A stretch of 20,031 nucleotides of DNA from an uncultured Atopobium sp. (GCA_946997485.1 CAMPVF010000017.1:1-20031); one strand, 5' to 3'; shown: positions 7,617 to 15,394, counted from the first letter of the stretch. Numbers and translations are program-made. Notes: generated by a model not told the origin, from the sequence alone.

Positions 7617-8750
7617 CTACTTCGTTTTAAAGCGGCTATCCCCTCCGTGGAGCGCAGCCATCAGCTCGTTTACGTACTCTTCGGTGTGCTGCGTTGCATC
7701 TTCAAAGTCGTAATCCATTACGTTGTCGGGATCGAGCCCAAACTTAATGGCAAGCTCAGGCTGCTTAGCATCGTCGATAACCAAAAATGGGTTAGAGCCC
7801 ACCTCTTGAGCACGCTCAACACATTGCGGCGACAATGCATATTCAATCCACAGCTTAGCTGCATTGGGATGCTTTGCGCCCTTAAGAATGGCCGTTGCAC
7901 CAATTTCATAGCTGGTACCCGATGAGGGCACAACCATTTTGATGTTGGTGTAACCGTTGGCAACAATTTGATGAATCGCAAGCGAAAGAAAACCAATACC
8001 AATGGCACATTCACCGCTACCAACGTTTTTGGCAGGACCAACGCCGCTTTTGGTGTACACGGCAACGTTTTTGTCCAAATCTACCAAATACTTAATGCCG
8101 TCTTTTCTACCATACTTTTGGATCATGGTGTTTACCAGCAGTTTTGCTGTTCCTGCGGTATTGTAGTTGGACGACCAAATAAGCCCTTTGTACTCCGGCT
8201 TAAGCAAGTCTGGCCAATCTTTAGGAGGTTCCAAGTTCATACGGCTCAGCTCATCGGAGTTATAGAAAAAGCCCAAACTTCCTTTATACACGCCATACCA
8301 AAACCCGCGTGGGTCTTTGTATTTGTCCGAAAGCAAGTGCGTTTCGTTGCGTGCTTTGTACGTGTCGAGCAGCCCTTTCGATCCCGCAACGTTGTAGGGG
8401 TCGGTGGTACCACCAAACCATACATCGGCAGACGGCTTGCCGTTTTCTTCCTCAATTTTTGCAAGCACTTCACCGGTTGAAAGACGCATAAACTTGGTTG
8501 GAATATTAAATAATTTTTCAAAGTTCTGACATGCTGCAGCAACAAATGGTTCTTCTGCAGAACCGTAAACAACAAGCTCCTTATCGGCTTGAGCGGCGGC
8601 AATCATCTCGCTATCTGCAATACGCGCAAGATTATTATCGTCGCTGGTTTGACTTTGCTGTTGTTGCTGCTGCGAACACCCAACAGTAGCTGCACTTGCA
8701 CCGAGCATTGCAGCAAATGAAATGGCGGCCCTTCTTGAGATTGCGTTCAT
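7617..8750 (-). CDS. ABC transporter substrate-binding lipoprotein, iron(III)-type (second receptor)
   Basis: A 377-residue exported receptor. The start at 8750 (AGAGGA just upstream) is favoured over one 17 codons earlier. The signal has SRR and a lipobox TVGC with Cys25, then a Gln-rich linker. The body shows the AfuA/FbpA (COG1840-like) signatures: LVVYGSAEE, RLSTGEVLAKIEEE, SADVWFGGTTDPYNVA, WYGVYKGSLGFFYN, SNYNTAGTAK and GAKHPNAAKLWIEYALS. It is a close paralogue of the receptor encoded just upstream (66 of about 100 residues identical over the N-lobe by hand alignment). I do not see the adjacent Tyr-Tyr pair that coordinates iron in classical FbpA, so iron is the default but not proven; phosphonate or sugar-phosphate substrates occur in this superfamily. 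Confidence 0.88.
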   Translation of the reverse strand: MNAISRRAAISFAAMLGASAATVGCSQQQQQQSQTSDDNNLARIADSEMIAAAQADKELVVYGSAEEPFVAAACQNFEKLFNIPTKFMRLSTGEVLAKIEEENGKPSADVWFGGTTDPYNVAGSKGLLDTYKARNETHLLSDKYKDPRGFWYGVYKGSLGFFYNSDELSRMNLEPPKDWPDLLKPEYKGLIWSSNYNTAGTAKLLVNTMIQKYGRKDGIKYLVDLDKNVAVYTKSGVGPAKNVGSGECAIGIGFLSLAIHQIVANGYTNIKMVVPSSGTSYEIGATAILKGAKHPNAAKLWIEYALSPQCVERAQEVGSNPFLVIDDAKQPELAIKFGLDPDNVMDYDFEDATQHTEEYVNELMAALHGGDSRFKTK

Positions 8751-8890
8751 GTAATCCTCTTTCTTTAAGAAACGTAGAAGCGGTCTTCCCGTCGTATCCA
8801 TATTAGTATCATATGTTTACGAACTATTGACGATTTTACACACATTTCTCCGAAGTAATTGGACGAGTGAACAGAAAGCAATCCACCTTT

Positions 8891-8944
8891 CAAAAACAAC
8901 AAAGCTGAACAGCAATGCGAAATCGCTGCACTGCTGCTCAGCTT
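8891..8944 (-). terminator. Long intercistronic hairpin with U-rich tail between the two receptor genes
   Basis: On the minus strand AAGCTGAGCAGCAGTGC pairs with GCATTGCTGTTCAGCTT (8902-8944) over 17 positions, including two G-U pairs, around a 9-nt loop. TGTTGTTTTTG follows. It lies inside the 255-nt gap between the first receptor stop (9006) and second receptor start (8750). The interrupted U-tract suggests partial termination or a 3' end-protecting stem, which would make the first receptor more abundant than downstream products. Confidence 0.6.
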
Positions 8945-9005
8945 GAAAACGCCCACGTAGGTACGCTTTATTGACTTTGAACAGAGCCGGTGCAAAGCGC
9001 AGATG

Positions 9006-10142
9006 TTACTTCGTCTTAAAGCGGTCGTCGCCACCCTTAAGCGCAGCCATAACATCCTTTACGTACTGCTCGGTGTGTGCTTTTGCATCTTCGAAGTCGT
9101 AGGTCATAACATTCTTGGGATCGAGACCAAAATCGGTTGCCACTTGCGGCTGTTTTGCGTCGTCGAGCACCAAGAACTGATATGCGCCAACCTCTTGAGC
9201 GCGGTCAACACACTGCGGTGAAAGCGCATATTCAATCCACAGCTTTGCGGCAGCTTGGTTTTTAAGACCCTTAAACATGGCCGTTGCACCAACTTCGTAT
9301 GAAGCACCCGAAGAAGGAATAACGAGGCCGATGTTTTCGTAGCCCTGGTTAACAATTTGGTAAATGGCGTCGTGCAGAAAACCGATACCCAGTGTGCATT
9401 CGCCCGTACCAATATTTTTAGATGGACCAGAACCGCTCTTCGTGTAAACAGAAATGTTTTTGTCGAGATTAACGAGGTATTCGATACCCTTGTCGTGACC
9501 ATACTTTTGGATGATGGTGTTAATTACGAGCTTTGCGGTACCTGCCGTGTTGTAGTTTGAAAGCCAAATGAGCCCCTTATATTTTGGATCGATGAGGTCG
9601 GGCCAGTCTTTTGGCTCAGCTAAACCAAGACGCTTAAATTCGTCTTTGTTGTAGAAGAAACCAAGAATGCCCATGTACACGCCATACCAATTACCATCTT
9701 TGTCTTTAAACGTGTCGGCAATAAGGTGCGAGGCATTCTTTGCCTGGTAGGGCTCAAGCAAGCCCTTGGTAACAGCAACGTTGTAGGGGTCGGTAGTGCC
9801 GCCAAACCATACGTCGGCAGAAGGATTGCCGTGCTCTTCTTCAATTTTTGCTTGAACTTCGCCCGTTGAAAGACGCTGGAATTGTACATCGATGCCAAAA
9901 AGTTTTTGGAAGTTTTCGCACACAGCTCCTAAGTGCGACTCCTCGCACGAACCATATACAACCAACTTGCCATCTTTTTTAGCAGCGTCAATCATGTCTT
10001 GCGATGCAATACGAGAAAGATCTTCGCCCGAACCACCCTTACCTGAAGATTGTTTATCATCACAACCTGCAAGTCCGCCTAAACCTACAAGTGCTGCTGC
10101 ACATGCTCCTTGCGTAAGCAGTGCTCTACGGGTAATACTCAT
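9006..10142 (-). CDS. ABC transporter substrate-binding lipoprotein, iron(III)-type (first receptor)
   Basis: A 378-residue receptor and the first gene of the importer operon. GGAGG lies 7 nt before the ATG. The signal combines SITRRALL (twin arginine) with a lipobox LAGC at Cys27, so it should be a membrane-anchored lipoprotein on the outer face. Conserved blocks match the downstream paralogue: LVVYGSCEE, RLSTGEVQAKIEEE, SADVWFGGTTDPYNVA, SNYNTAGTAK, YTKSGSGPSKNIG, LGIGFL and AAKLWIEYALSPQCVDRAQ. Differences fall mostly on the surface and in SCEESHLGAVCEN versus SAEEPFVAAACQN. That is consistent with a tandem duplication followed by divergence in ligand or affinity. A candidate Fur-like palindrome and promoter lie directly upstream. 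Confidence 0.9.
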   Translation of the reverse strand: MSITRRALLTQGACAAALVGLGGLAGCDDKQSSGKGGSGEDLSRIASQDMIDAAKKDGKLVVYGSCEESHLGAVCENFQKLFGIDVQFQRLSTGEVQAKIEEEHGNPSADVWFGGTTDPYNVAVTKGLLEPYQAKNASHLIADTFKDKDGNWYGVYMGILGFFYNKDEFKRLGLAEPKDWPDLIDPKYKGLIWLSNYNTAGTAKLVINTIIQKYGHDKGIEYLVNLDKNISVYTKSGSGPSKNIGTGECTLGIGFLHDAIYQIVNQGYENIGLVIPSSGASYEVGATAMFKGLKNQAAAKLWIEYALSPQCVDRAQEVGAYQFLVLDDAKQPQVATDFGLDPKNVMTYDFEDAKAHTEQYVKDVMAALKGGDDRFKTK

Positions 10143-10173
10143 GCTAGCGCCTCCAAACGTTAGATATGCTGCA

Positions 10174-10188
10174 TCATCATAATAATGA
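10174..10188 (-). promoter_or_regulatory. Fur-box-like 7-1-7 palindrome upstream of the importer operon
   Basis: TCATCAT-A-ATAATGA is a 7-1-7 inverted repeat with six of seven pairs matching. It agrees with the Fur consensus TGATAAT-n-ATTATCA at 10 of 14 positions. It lies 32 nt before the start of the first receptor gene, downstream of the candidate promoter. Metal-responsive control of the importer is plausible, not shown. Confidence 0.35.
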
Positions 10189-10213
10189 CCGCGCGTGTCG
10201 TACTATGTAATCA

Positions 10214-10242
10214 TACATACGCTATTCATAAGGGTGGGTCAA
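10214..10242 (-). promoter_or_regulatory. Candidate promoter of the ABC importer operon
   Basis: On the minus strand a good -35 box TTGACC (10237-10242) is followed after 17 nt by a poor -10 box TATGTA (10214-10219). It is the best-placed match upstream of the first receptor gene, giving a leader of about 65 nt that includes the Fur-like palindrome. Confidence 0.35.
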
Positions 10243-10316
10243 GGTGCAAATCCGCAAGCGTTGCAAAGGTGTAGGTTAGCGGCATCGCGCTACGGCAGCT
10301 CGCCGAAAGGTATGCA

Positions 10317-10360
10317 TATCTATGCAAAATTATGCACGGAGCAACTATCTATGCATAATT
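10317..10360. repeat. Paired direct repeat with 9-bp inverted repeat in the divergent control region
   Basis: TATCTATGCAAAATT (10317-10331) and TATCTATGCATAATT (10346-10360) differ at one of 15 positions, with starts 29 nt apart. The same bases form an inverted repeat AATTATGCA (10328-10336) / TGCATAATT (10352-10360). Two dimer sites on nearly the same helix face would fit a regulator acting on either divergent gene. Confidence 0.6.
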
Positions 10361-10378
10361 GCTGCAATGCACAAGGAC

Positions 10379-10434
10379 AAAACATGCGGCAATCATGTTT
10401 TTATAAAAGCCTGTAGACGGCATGTTTCAACATG
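10379..10434. promoter_or_regulatory. Two AACATG/CATGTT palindromes overlapping the L,D-transpeptidase promoter
   Basis: AAAACATG (10379-10386) pairs with CATGTTTT (10394-10401) around 7 nt. CATGTT (10421-10426) pairs with AACATG (10429-10434) around TC. The same hexamer thus occurs four times in 56 nt, and the last copy overlaps the extended -10 of the plus-strand promoter. A repressor operator is likely. The first palindrome followed by TTTTT could alternatively be a weak stem. Confidence 0.45.
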
Positions 10435-10441
10435 GTATACT
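10412..10441 (+). promoter_or_regulatory. Extended -10 promoter of the L,D-transpeptidase gene
   Basis: TGGTATACT (10433-10441) is an extended -10 (TGn plus TATACT). A weak -35, TGTAGA (10412-10417), lies 18 nt upstream. Transcription would start near 10448, leaving a leader of about 60-100 nt depending on the start codon used. Confidence 0.5.
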
Positions 10442-10506
10442 CAAAGACTGTTATTGAAATTTACGTGCATACAATTACTACACGTTTTACCTGCAAGTTT
10501 TAATGT

Positions 10507-12138
10507 ATGCATGAGTACGATACAACTAATGGTATTGGGGTAACAGTGTCAAAACACGGAGCACATTTTTCGGGTGCAACAACAACGTCGAACAGCGCGT
10601 ACGATAAAACGCAAATTTTACCTAACTCACACGCCCAAGAGCAGGCCATTCCTATGATGCCAGCCGTTGTACCTGCACCTTCGCAGGTAGATGCTGCAGC
10701 AGGTGCAGCAGGCGTTGCTGGCGTGGGCGTTTCTGATGGCAATGCACCCAGCGCTGCCGCAAAAACGCACACAGCAAAAAAACTGCTTATGCGGGGTGTA
10801 GCTGCGGTTATTGCTCTGCTGGCTAGCGGCTACTGCGCAGGTGGATGGTATTTTTCTCACCATTTTATGCGCGGTACAAGTTATCTTTCGTACGACATTT
10901 CATACATGGACGAGCACCAATTTGCTGCCAAGCTTGCTCAAATTGAGCAAGACTACACGTTTTTAGCAACATACGCCGACTTTTCCTCGCAAATTCATGC
11001 GAGCGACATTTCATATAAGCTGAGCGGCGACACCAACGCTAAGCAGGCAATTCACGATTATGCGCCAGGATTTAGTTGGCTGGCCAAGTTGCTGCAAAAC
11101 ACAAGCATTACGCTCGCTACACCGGCACAGTTTGACAAAGATGCGCTTAATAGTGTGGTAACGCAGCAGGTAGATGAGTACAACAAAAATGCGACGAACC
11201 CAGTTGATGCCTATGCACAGTTTGATGACGCGTCGCAAACGTTTACCATTTCGGATGCAAAAGTTGGTAGCGCTATCGAACCCGCACGTGCCAGCGAGGA
11301 AATTGCCACAGCTATCGAAACAAATCAAACGAGCGTTGCAATGAGTGATGCAGTATTAAAGCAGCCAACACTCAAAAGCGACAGCCCCGATCTTATTGCC
11401 ATTGCCGACCGCGCAAACAAGGCGCTCAATCTTACAATTAGCCTTCGCTACCAGCAAAAAGAGCTTGCACGTATGGGCAAAAATGAGCTTAAATCGTGGA
11501 TGCACATTGCAAACTTGCATGAGCTTAATATCGACCAAAGTGCTATCGAAACGTGGGGCAAAGACAATCTTATGCCAAAACTTACAAGCGACGACCCCAC
11601 GCGCAAACCAAAAGTGCTGTATGACAAGCTTGCAGCTGCGCTTACAAAAGCGGTAAACAATGGCGCTGCCGACCCCATTACCCTGCCAGTAAGCATTGTT
11701 CGCTCAACGCCTTCAACAGCACCGGCAGAATCGGAAGGTGCAAAAGCACGGGGACGTCATGTAGACGTTAACATTGCAAACCAATATGCACGCTTGTACG
11801 ATGAAGATGGCGATGTGCTGTGGCAATCGTATATTGTTTCGGGTAAAAACGGTGCAACGCCTACCGGCACGTTTTATGTAAATGCGCTGATGCGCAACCA
11901 AACGCTTATTGGCCTCGACACCGATAACGACGGTCAGCCCGATTATAAATCGCATGTAAGCTACTGGATGCCGTTTGTTGGCAATATGGTTGGCATGCAC
12001 GATGCACCGTGGCGCAGCGTGTTTGGCGGCAAAGTATACCAAATCAGCGGCTCACACGGATGTGTGAATTTGCCGCCCAGTAAGGCAGCTGAGCTGTATG
12101 GCTTGCTTAAAGTGGGCGATGTGGTGTACGTGCACTAA
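10507..12138 (+). CDS. Membrane-anchored L,D-transpeptidase (YkuD) with putative peptidoglycan-binding domain
   Basis: Up to 543 residues. The ATG at 10507 lacks a clear ribosome site; the in-frame GTG at 10546, preceded by GGGG 5 nt away, is an equally good start and would remove 13 residues. An Ala/Pro-rich cytosolic tail precedes one transmembrane helix (about 96-116: GVAAVIALLASGYCAGGWYF), making a type II membrane protein. About 120-400 is an extracytoplasmic region like the PG_binding_4 domain that often precedes YkuD. The C-terminal catalytic domain (about 417-543) contains GKNGATPTGTFYV, GMHDAPW and the hallmark SGSHGCVNLPP with nucleophile Cys519. It would form 3-3 cross-links in peptidoglycan or attach proteins to it. 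It ends 4 nt from the convergent protease gene. Confidence 0.9.
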   Translation: MHEYDTTNGIGVTVSKHGAHFSGATTTSNSAYDKTQILPNSHAQEQAIPMMPAVVPAPSQVDAAAGAAGVAGVGVSDGNAPSAAAKTHTAKKLLMRGVAAVIALLASGYCAGGWYFSHHFMRGTSYLSYDISYMDEHQFAAKLAQIEQDYTFLATYADFSSQIHASDISYKLSGDTNAKQAIHDYAPGFSWLAKLLQNTSITLATPAQFDKDALNSVVTQQVDEYNKNATNPVDAYAQFDDASQTFTISDAKVGSAIEPARASEEIATAIETNQTSVAMSDAVLKQPTLKSDSPDLIAIADRANKALNLTISLRYQQKELARMGKNELKSWMHIANLHELNIDQSAIETWGKDNLMPKLTSDDPTRKPKVLYDKLAAALTKAVNNGAADPITLPVSIVRSTPSTAPAESEGAKARGRHVDVNIANQYARLYDEDGDVLWQSYIVSGKNGATPTGTFYVNALMRNQTLIGLDTDNDGQPDYKSHVSYWMPFVGNMVGMHDAPWRSVFGGKVYQISGSHGCVNLPPSKAAELYGLLKVGDVVYVH

Positions 12139-12142
12139 GCCG

Positions 12143-13231
12143 TTACTGCAGGTGCGACGGTGCAACAGGCAGCGGGGATGCAGCTGCAGGCGCATGCGTA
12201 CTAGTTTCTTCAGCATTAAAAATACGCACCGCGCGATACACAAACGGTATAGAAATGGCAATGAGCACGCAATACATAACAAATTGCGCAATGCCAGCTT
12301 CGCCCTGTGACACGTAGGCAATTTCGAAATTGGTGCCATATACCAGCACAGATGGTAGCATAAGCAAAAAGTCAAAGAGCGCATGCATACACAGCGCACC
12401 TGCCAAACTTTTTGTGCGCCACACAGCTAAGCAAAATACGAGCGACAAAATGCCTGTTTGCAGCACTTTTCCTGTAGCTTGCGCAAGCGTATTAAGGTTG
12501 AGCGTAGCAATTTCGCCAAATGCAATATGACTTATACCAAAAATGAGCGACGTTATGATAACGCTTGCCCATAACCGATACCGTGCATGCTCAAACGCGC
12601 GTAAAACAGCGCCAAACAAAATGCCGCGGTACAGAGTTTCTTCAAACAGACCAACACCAAGACACTGAAGCGCCACGGTGCCCACAACACGCAGCCATGC
12701 GTTACTTATGCTATGGCCTGCTGTTGCAAGATTGCCAGCATCGAGCAGCATAAACACCACCGCAAGGCCAATAAACGGGTAAAACAGCTTCCAGGCAAAA
12801 CCAAGCGAAGCCGGACGCCACAACGTAAGTGACGTGCGTTTTAAGGCAAAAAGCACAAGCATAATAAGCGTGCACGATATGCCGCCTATAAACTCGTATG
12901 CAAGTATAAAATTGGAGCCATCCAAGCCAAGACGCAGTGCAGCATATGCAGCAGCGTATTGCATACCAACCGCAAGCATAAGCCAGGCAAAAAGCACAAC
13001 GCTTTTACCTGCGGCGCGCCTGAGACGCTGCGCTGGCGTGGGTGTGGGTGATGGCGTGGGCATGAGTGAAGATGTAGGTGAAACTACTGGCGTGGGTACT
13101 GCGGGCGCAGGTGTGGGCATTAGTGCTGGTTGCGCTGGGACAGGTGCGGCGGTGTGAGGGGAATCTGTACGCGCGGGCACACAATGAGTGCTCATGTGCT
13201 GTGCATCATCTGCCCTATCAGTTGTACTCAT
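12143..13231 (-). CDS. CPBP-family intramembrane glutamic/metallo-protease with Pro/Thr-rich N-tail
   Basis: A 362-residue multi-pass protein. The start at 13231 has AGAGGTGAG upstream and is preferred to one 16 codons earlier. Family motifs are intact: EETLYR (Glu197, Glu198, Arg202), FGISH (His235) and CMHALFDF (His283), the catalytic set of the CAAX/Rce1-like CPBP (ABI) family. About eight hydrophobic segments lie between 76 and 340. Residues about 28-68 are a low-complexity Pro/Thr/Ala stretch (MPTPAPAVPTPVV, MPTPSPTPTPAQ) encoded by degenerate GGGTGTGGGTGT-like repeats at 13030-13120, which may vary in length. Roles in this family include bacteriocin self-immunity, processing of prenylated or membrane peptides, and surface-protein maturation. 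The target is unknown here. Confidence 0.88.
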   Translation of the reverse strand: MSTTDRADDAQHMSTHCVPARTDSPHTAAPVPAQPALMPTPAPAVPTPVVSPTSSLMPTPSPTPTPAQRLRRAAGKSVVLFAWLMLAVGMQYAAAYAALRLGLDGSNFILAYEFIGGISCTLIMLVLFALKRTSLTLWRPASLGFAWKLFYPFIGLAVVFMLLDAGNLATAGHSISNAWLRVVGTVALQCLGVGLFEETLYRGILFGAVLRAFEHARYRLWASVIITSLIFGISHIAFGEIATLNLNTLAQATGKVLQTGILSLVFCLAVWRTKSLAGALCMHALFDFLLMLPSVLVYGTNFEIAYVSQGEAGIAQFVMYCVLIAISIPFVYRAVRIFNAEETSTHAPAAASPLPVAPSHLQ

Positions 13232-13384
13232 AGTGTTCTCACCTCTTGCAAACCAATCAAAACAGCCCGCACACGGCACGTAAGACAGCGCGGACGCGCG
13301 CGTGTACGTACACCTACATGCAGAAATGTTTAAATTACCAATATTTATGTATGATGAATCTGCTTTTGTGTCCAGTGTAACTAG

Positions 13385-13390
13385 TATACT
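13385..13390 (+). promoter_or_regulatory. Candidate -10 box of the MgtC-family gene
   Basis: TATACT sits within the 8-bp palindrome AGTATACT in an AT-rich stretch about 105 nt before the start at 13493. No convincing -35 is visible at 16-18 nt. The short leader leaves little room for a magnesium riboswitch, and none of its conserved blocks is seen. Confidence 0.35.
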
Positions 13391-13492
13391 AAAATAAATT
13401 AATTACCCGCTGGCAATTACATGAGCTTTGCACAACGCTGTCGCGTGCGCAGGGCTCTGCATTGGCACCGCTCATCAATAGAAAGGCTGATT

Positions 13493-14191
13493 ATGCTGCG
13501 CGATTTCGTTTTACTTGTAGCCGATTGGAGTGCTCTTTCGGTGTTTTTGCGCCTGTGCTTGGCATGTATTGTTGGCATTCTTATTGGTATTGAGCGCGAA
13601 TACAAAAACAAAGGTGCGGGCATGAAAACGCACGTGTTGGTATGTGTTGGTAGCGCAGTTGCCATGATTGTTTCGGAATACCTTCTCCATCAATTTCCCG
13701 AAGCTCAAGCCGACCTTGCGCGTATTGGTGCGCAGGTCATTAGTGGCGTTGGATTTTTGGGCGTAGGTACCATCATTATTACAGGCAAAAACGAAGTGCA
13801 AGGCCTTACCACCGCGGCGGGACTGTGGGTATGCGCGTGCATTGGACTAGCTGCAGGTGCTGGCTATGTTGAAGGCACGCTCATCGCCCTATTTTTTGTG
13901 ATTTTTACGCACATGGTGCTCAACCGTATCGATCATTGGCTGCGACAAAACGCAAAGATTTTTTCCCTGTATGTCGAGTTTGAAGATAAGCACTCTGTAA
14001 AACAGCTCATTAAAAAGCTTCACACGTGGAACTGCACCTATTCAAACTTTCAGCTCGTAAAAGCACAAGAAGGTAAGTTTGGAGGCGCGGCTACGTTTAC
14101 CATTGAGCTCGATAGAAATATGAACAAAAAACCATTTATCGATGCGCTCGAAGCTCTTGAATTTATTAGTTTTGTAGAAGAAATAAATTAA
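13493..14191 (+). CDS. MgtC/SapB-family membrane protein with C-terminal ACT-like domain
   Basis: A 232-residue protein starting at MLRDFVLLVADW. GAAAGG lies 6 nt upstream, and the 24-codon longer frame lacks a site. The N-terminal membrane domain has the family signatures GILIGIEREYKNKGAGMKTHVLVCVGSA (about 28-55) and RIGAQVISGVGFLGVGTI (78-93), then GLTTAAGLWVCACIGLAAG (104-122). The cytosolic tail (157-232) alternates strands and helices like the ACT-like domain of MgtC/YhiD. MgtC proteins help growth in low magnesium and inhibit the F-type ATP synthase in pathogens; YhiD-like members are less understood. No magnesium transporter gene is adjacent. Confidence 0.88.
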   Translation: MLRDFVLLVADWSALSVFLRLCLACIVGILIGIEREYKNKGAGMKTHVLVCVGSAVAMIVSEYLLHQFPEAQADLARIGAQVISGVGFLGVGTIIITGKNEVQGLTTAAGLWVCACIGLAAGAGYVEGTLIALFFVIFTHMVLNRIDHWLRQNAKIFSLYVEFEDKHSVKQLIKKLHTWNCTYSNFQLVKAQEGKFGGAATFTIELDRNMNKKPFIDALEALEFISFVEEIN

Positions 14192-14315
14192 CCGGCGAAG
14201 CTTACACGGTAGCTGCGAGTCACCGCATAATCGCAGGTAACACGATGTCGCAACAGGTTTTACGTGCGCAAAGCGCGCAATGGCCGCATACTGCGGCGTG
14301 AAGGTGGGGATATAC

Positions 14316-15284
14316 ATGAACGTTCAACAAGCAATCGACCAGGCACATGCATACACGCTTCCGGGCTTTTTGAGTACCGACAGCGCCGTTACCGAAGAGC
14401 GCAAACGCAACGAAGACGCGCTTGCCACGCTGCTTAAAGCATGGAAAGAAGCACCCGCAAAGCAAGAACCCTGCGACTTTTCGCTCATTATGCAGCTTGC
14501 CGATAGAAACCGTGCGCTTTGCGATAGTTTTGGTATCGAAAAACTTGAGCGCGTTGCCGGCGGGTGTTTAGCACGTCAGCTTTCCGACGACGACCTTATA
14601 AGTGCCGTTGCAAAAATGCAAAAACGCTCGGTGGCGTCCGTGCGTAAAACGGCAGGGCCAACCGCTGCAAATCTTGCTATCGCGTATGCAGAAAAACCCA
14701 TGCAGGGGTGCGTGTGCGGCGTTGACCTCGAAACTACCTCACGCTTCCCCGATAGAGGCTACATTGTTAACCTTGGATTAGCGTTTATGGATTTAACAAG
14801 CACCGCACAGGTGCACGACGGGCATAGCGCATATTTTGGCATGCCCGAGCTCTACAAAACAAAAGGCGTACCACTCAGCAATATCCACCATATTACCTGG
14901 GATGATATTGCCGGCAAAGAGCCGTTTCGCACAAACACTACCATTCAAAAGGCGCTGCTTGCTACGTTTACTACATTTCCCATTATGGCGCACAACGCGG
15001 CGTTTGAAGATTCGTGGTTTATGCTGCATTTACCCGGCTACGCAGAAGGCCGTAAAAGCGGAAAAATTATTATTATCGACTCGCGCGACATTTGCCGTAG
15101 GTGCGACCCCGAAGTACGCTCGCTTCCGCGCGAAAGCAGACCAGCTGCCCTCGAAACCTGGGCACGCAGACGCAAAACGCTGGTTGCCGCAGAAAGCGAA
15201 GTGCACCTGGGCTTAGACGACGTGTATTTAATGCTTAAAACCGTTCAGGCAGAATTTAATGAGCGGTCGATGTTTAGCGCGTAA
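14316..15284 (+). CDS. DEDDh-family 3'-5' exonuclease (DNA polymerase III epsilon/RNase T-like) with helical N-terminal region
   Basis: A 322-residue protein starting at MNVQQAIDQAH, with GGTGGGG 6 nt upstream. The nuclease domain occupies about 132-312: ExoI GVDLETTSRF (Asp137, Glu139), ExoII AHNAAFEDSWFML (Asp232) and ExoIII HLGLDD (His297, Asp302), so all DEDDh catalytic residues are present. Residues 1-130 are a charged, mainly helical region I do not recognise. SRDICRRCDPEVRSLPRES lies between ExoII and ExoIII. It would remove nucleotides from 3' ends of DNA or RNA, in repair, proofreading or RNA trimming. It is 124 nt downstream of the MgtC gene, possibly in one transcript. Confidence 0.82.
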   Translation: MNVQQAIDQAHAYTLPGFLSTDSAVTEERKRNEDALATLLKAWKEAPAKQEPCDFSLIMQLADRNRALCDSFGIEKLERVAGGCLARQLSDDDLISAVAKMQKRSVASVRKTAGPTAANLAIAYAEKPMQGCVCGVDLETTSRFPDRGYIVNLGLAFMDLTSTAQVHDGHSAYFGMPELYKTKGVPLSNIHHITWDDIAGKEPFRTNTTIQKALLATFTTFPIMAHNAAFEDSWFMLHLPGYAEGRKSGKIIIIDSRDICRRCDPEVRSLPRESRPAALETWARRRKTLVAAESEVHLGLDDVYLMLKTVQAEFNERSMFSA

Positions 15285-15350
15285 GGGCGTGTACATACAT
15301 GTGGTACGCGGTTTGGTGCGCAGGTGTAGCGCGTAGATTAACGTGCGCCT

Positions 15351-15367
15351 GCGTGCCTAAGGCACGC
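15351..15367. terminator. Palindromic hairpin between the convergent exonuclease and Fur-family genes
   Basis: GCGTGCC-TAA-GGCACGC is a perfect 7-bp stem with a 3-nt loop midway between the two stops (15284 and 15395). Neither side has a U-tract, so a classic intrinsic terminator is not supported. It may be a Rho-independent-like pause or a 3' end-stabilising stem for either gene. Confidence 0.35.
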
Positions 15368-15394
15368 CTGCGTACCCACCGTACTCTGATTGTT

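Noticed and set aside
10272..10280. IdeR/DtxR iron-box half site TAGGTTAGC
   Set aside because: Only one half of the palindrome matches. A 9-nt match is expected by chance about once in a window of this size.
10231..10320. Possible cobalamin-type riboswitch (GGTGCAAATCC and a GCCGAAAGGTATGC end)
   Set aside because: The central CCCGC-ACTGT block is missing, and the segment lies upstream of the best plus-strand promoter. An Infernal scan with Rfam cobalamin and ydaO models would settle it; a significant hit would reverse this rejection.
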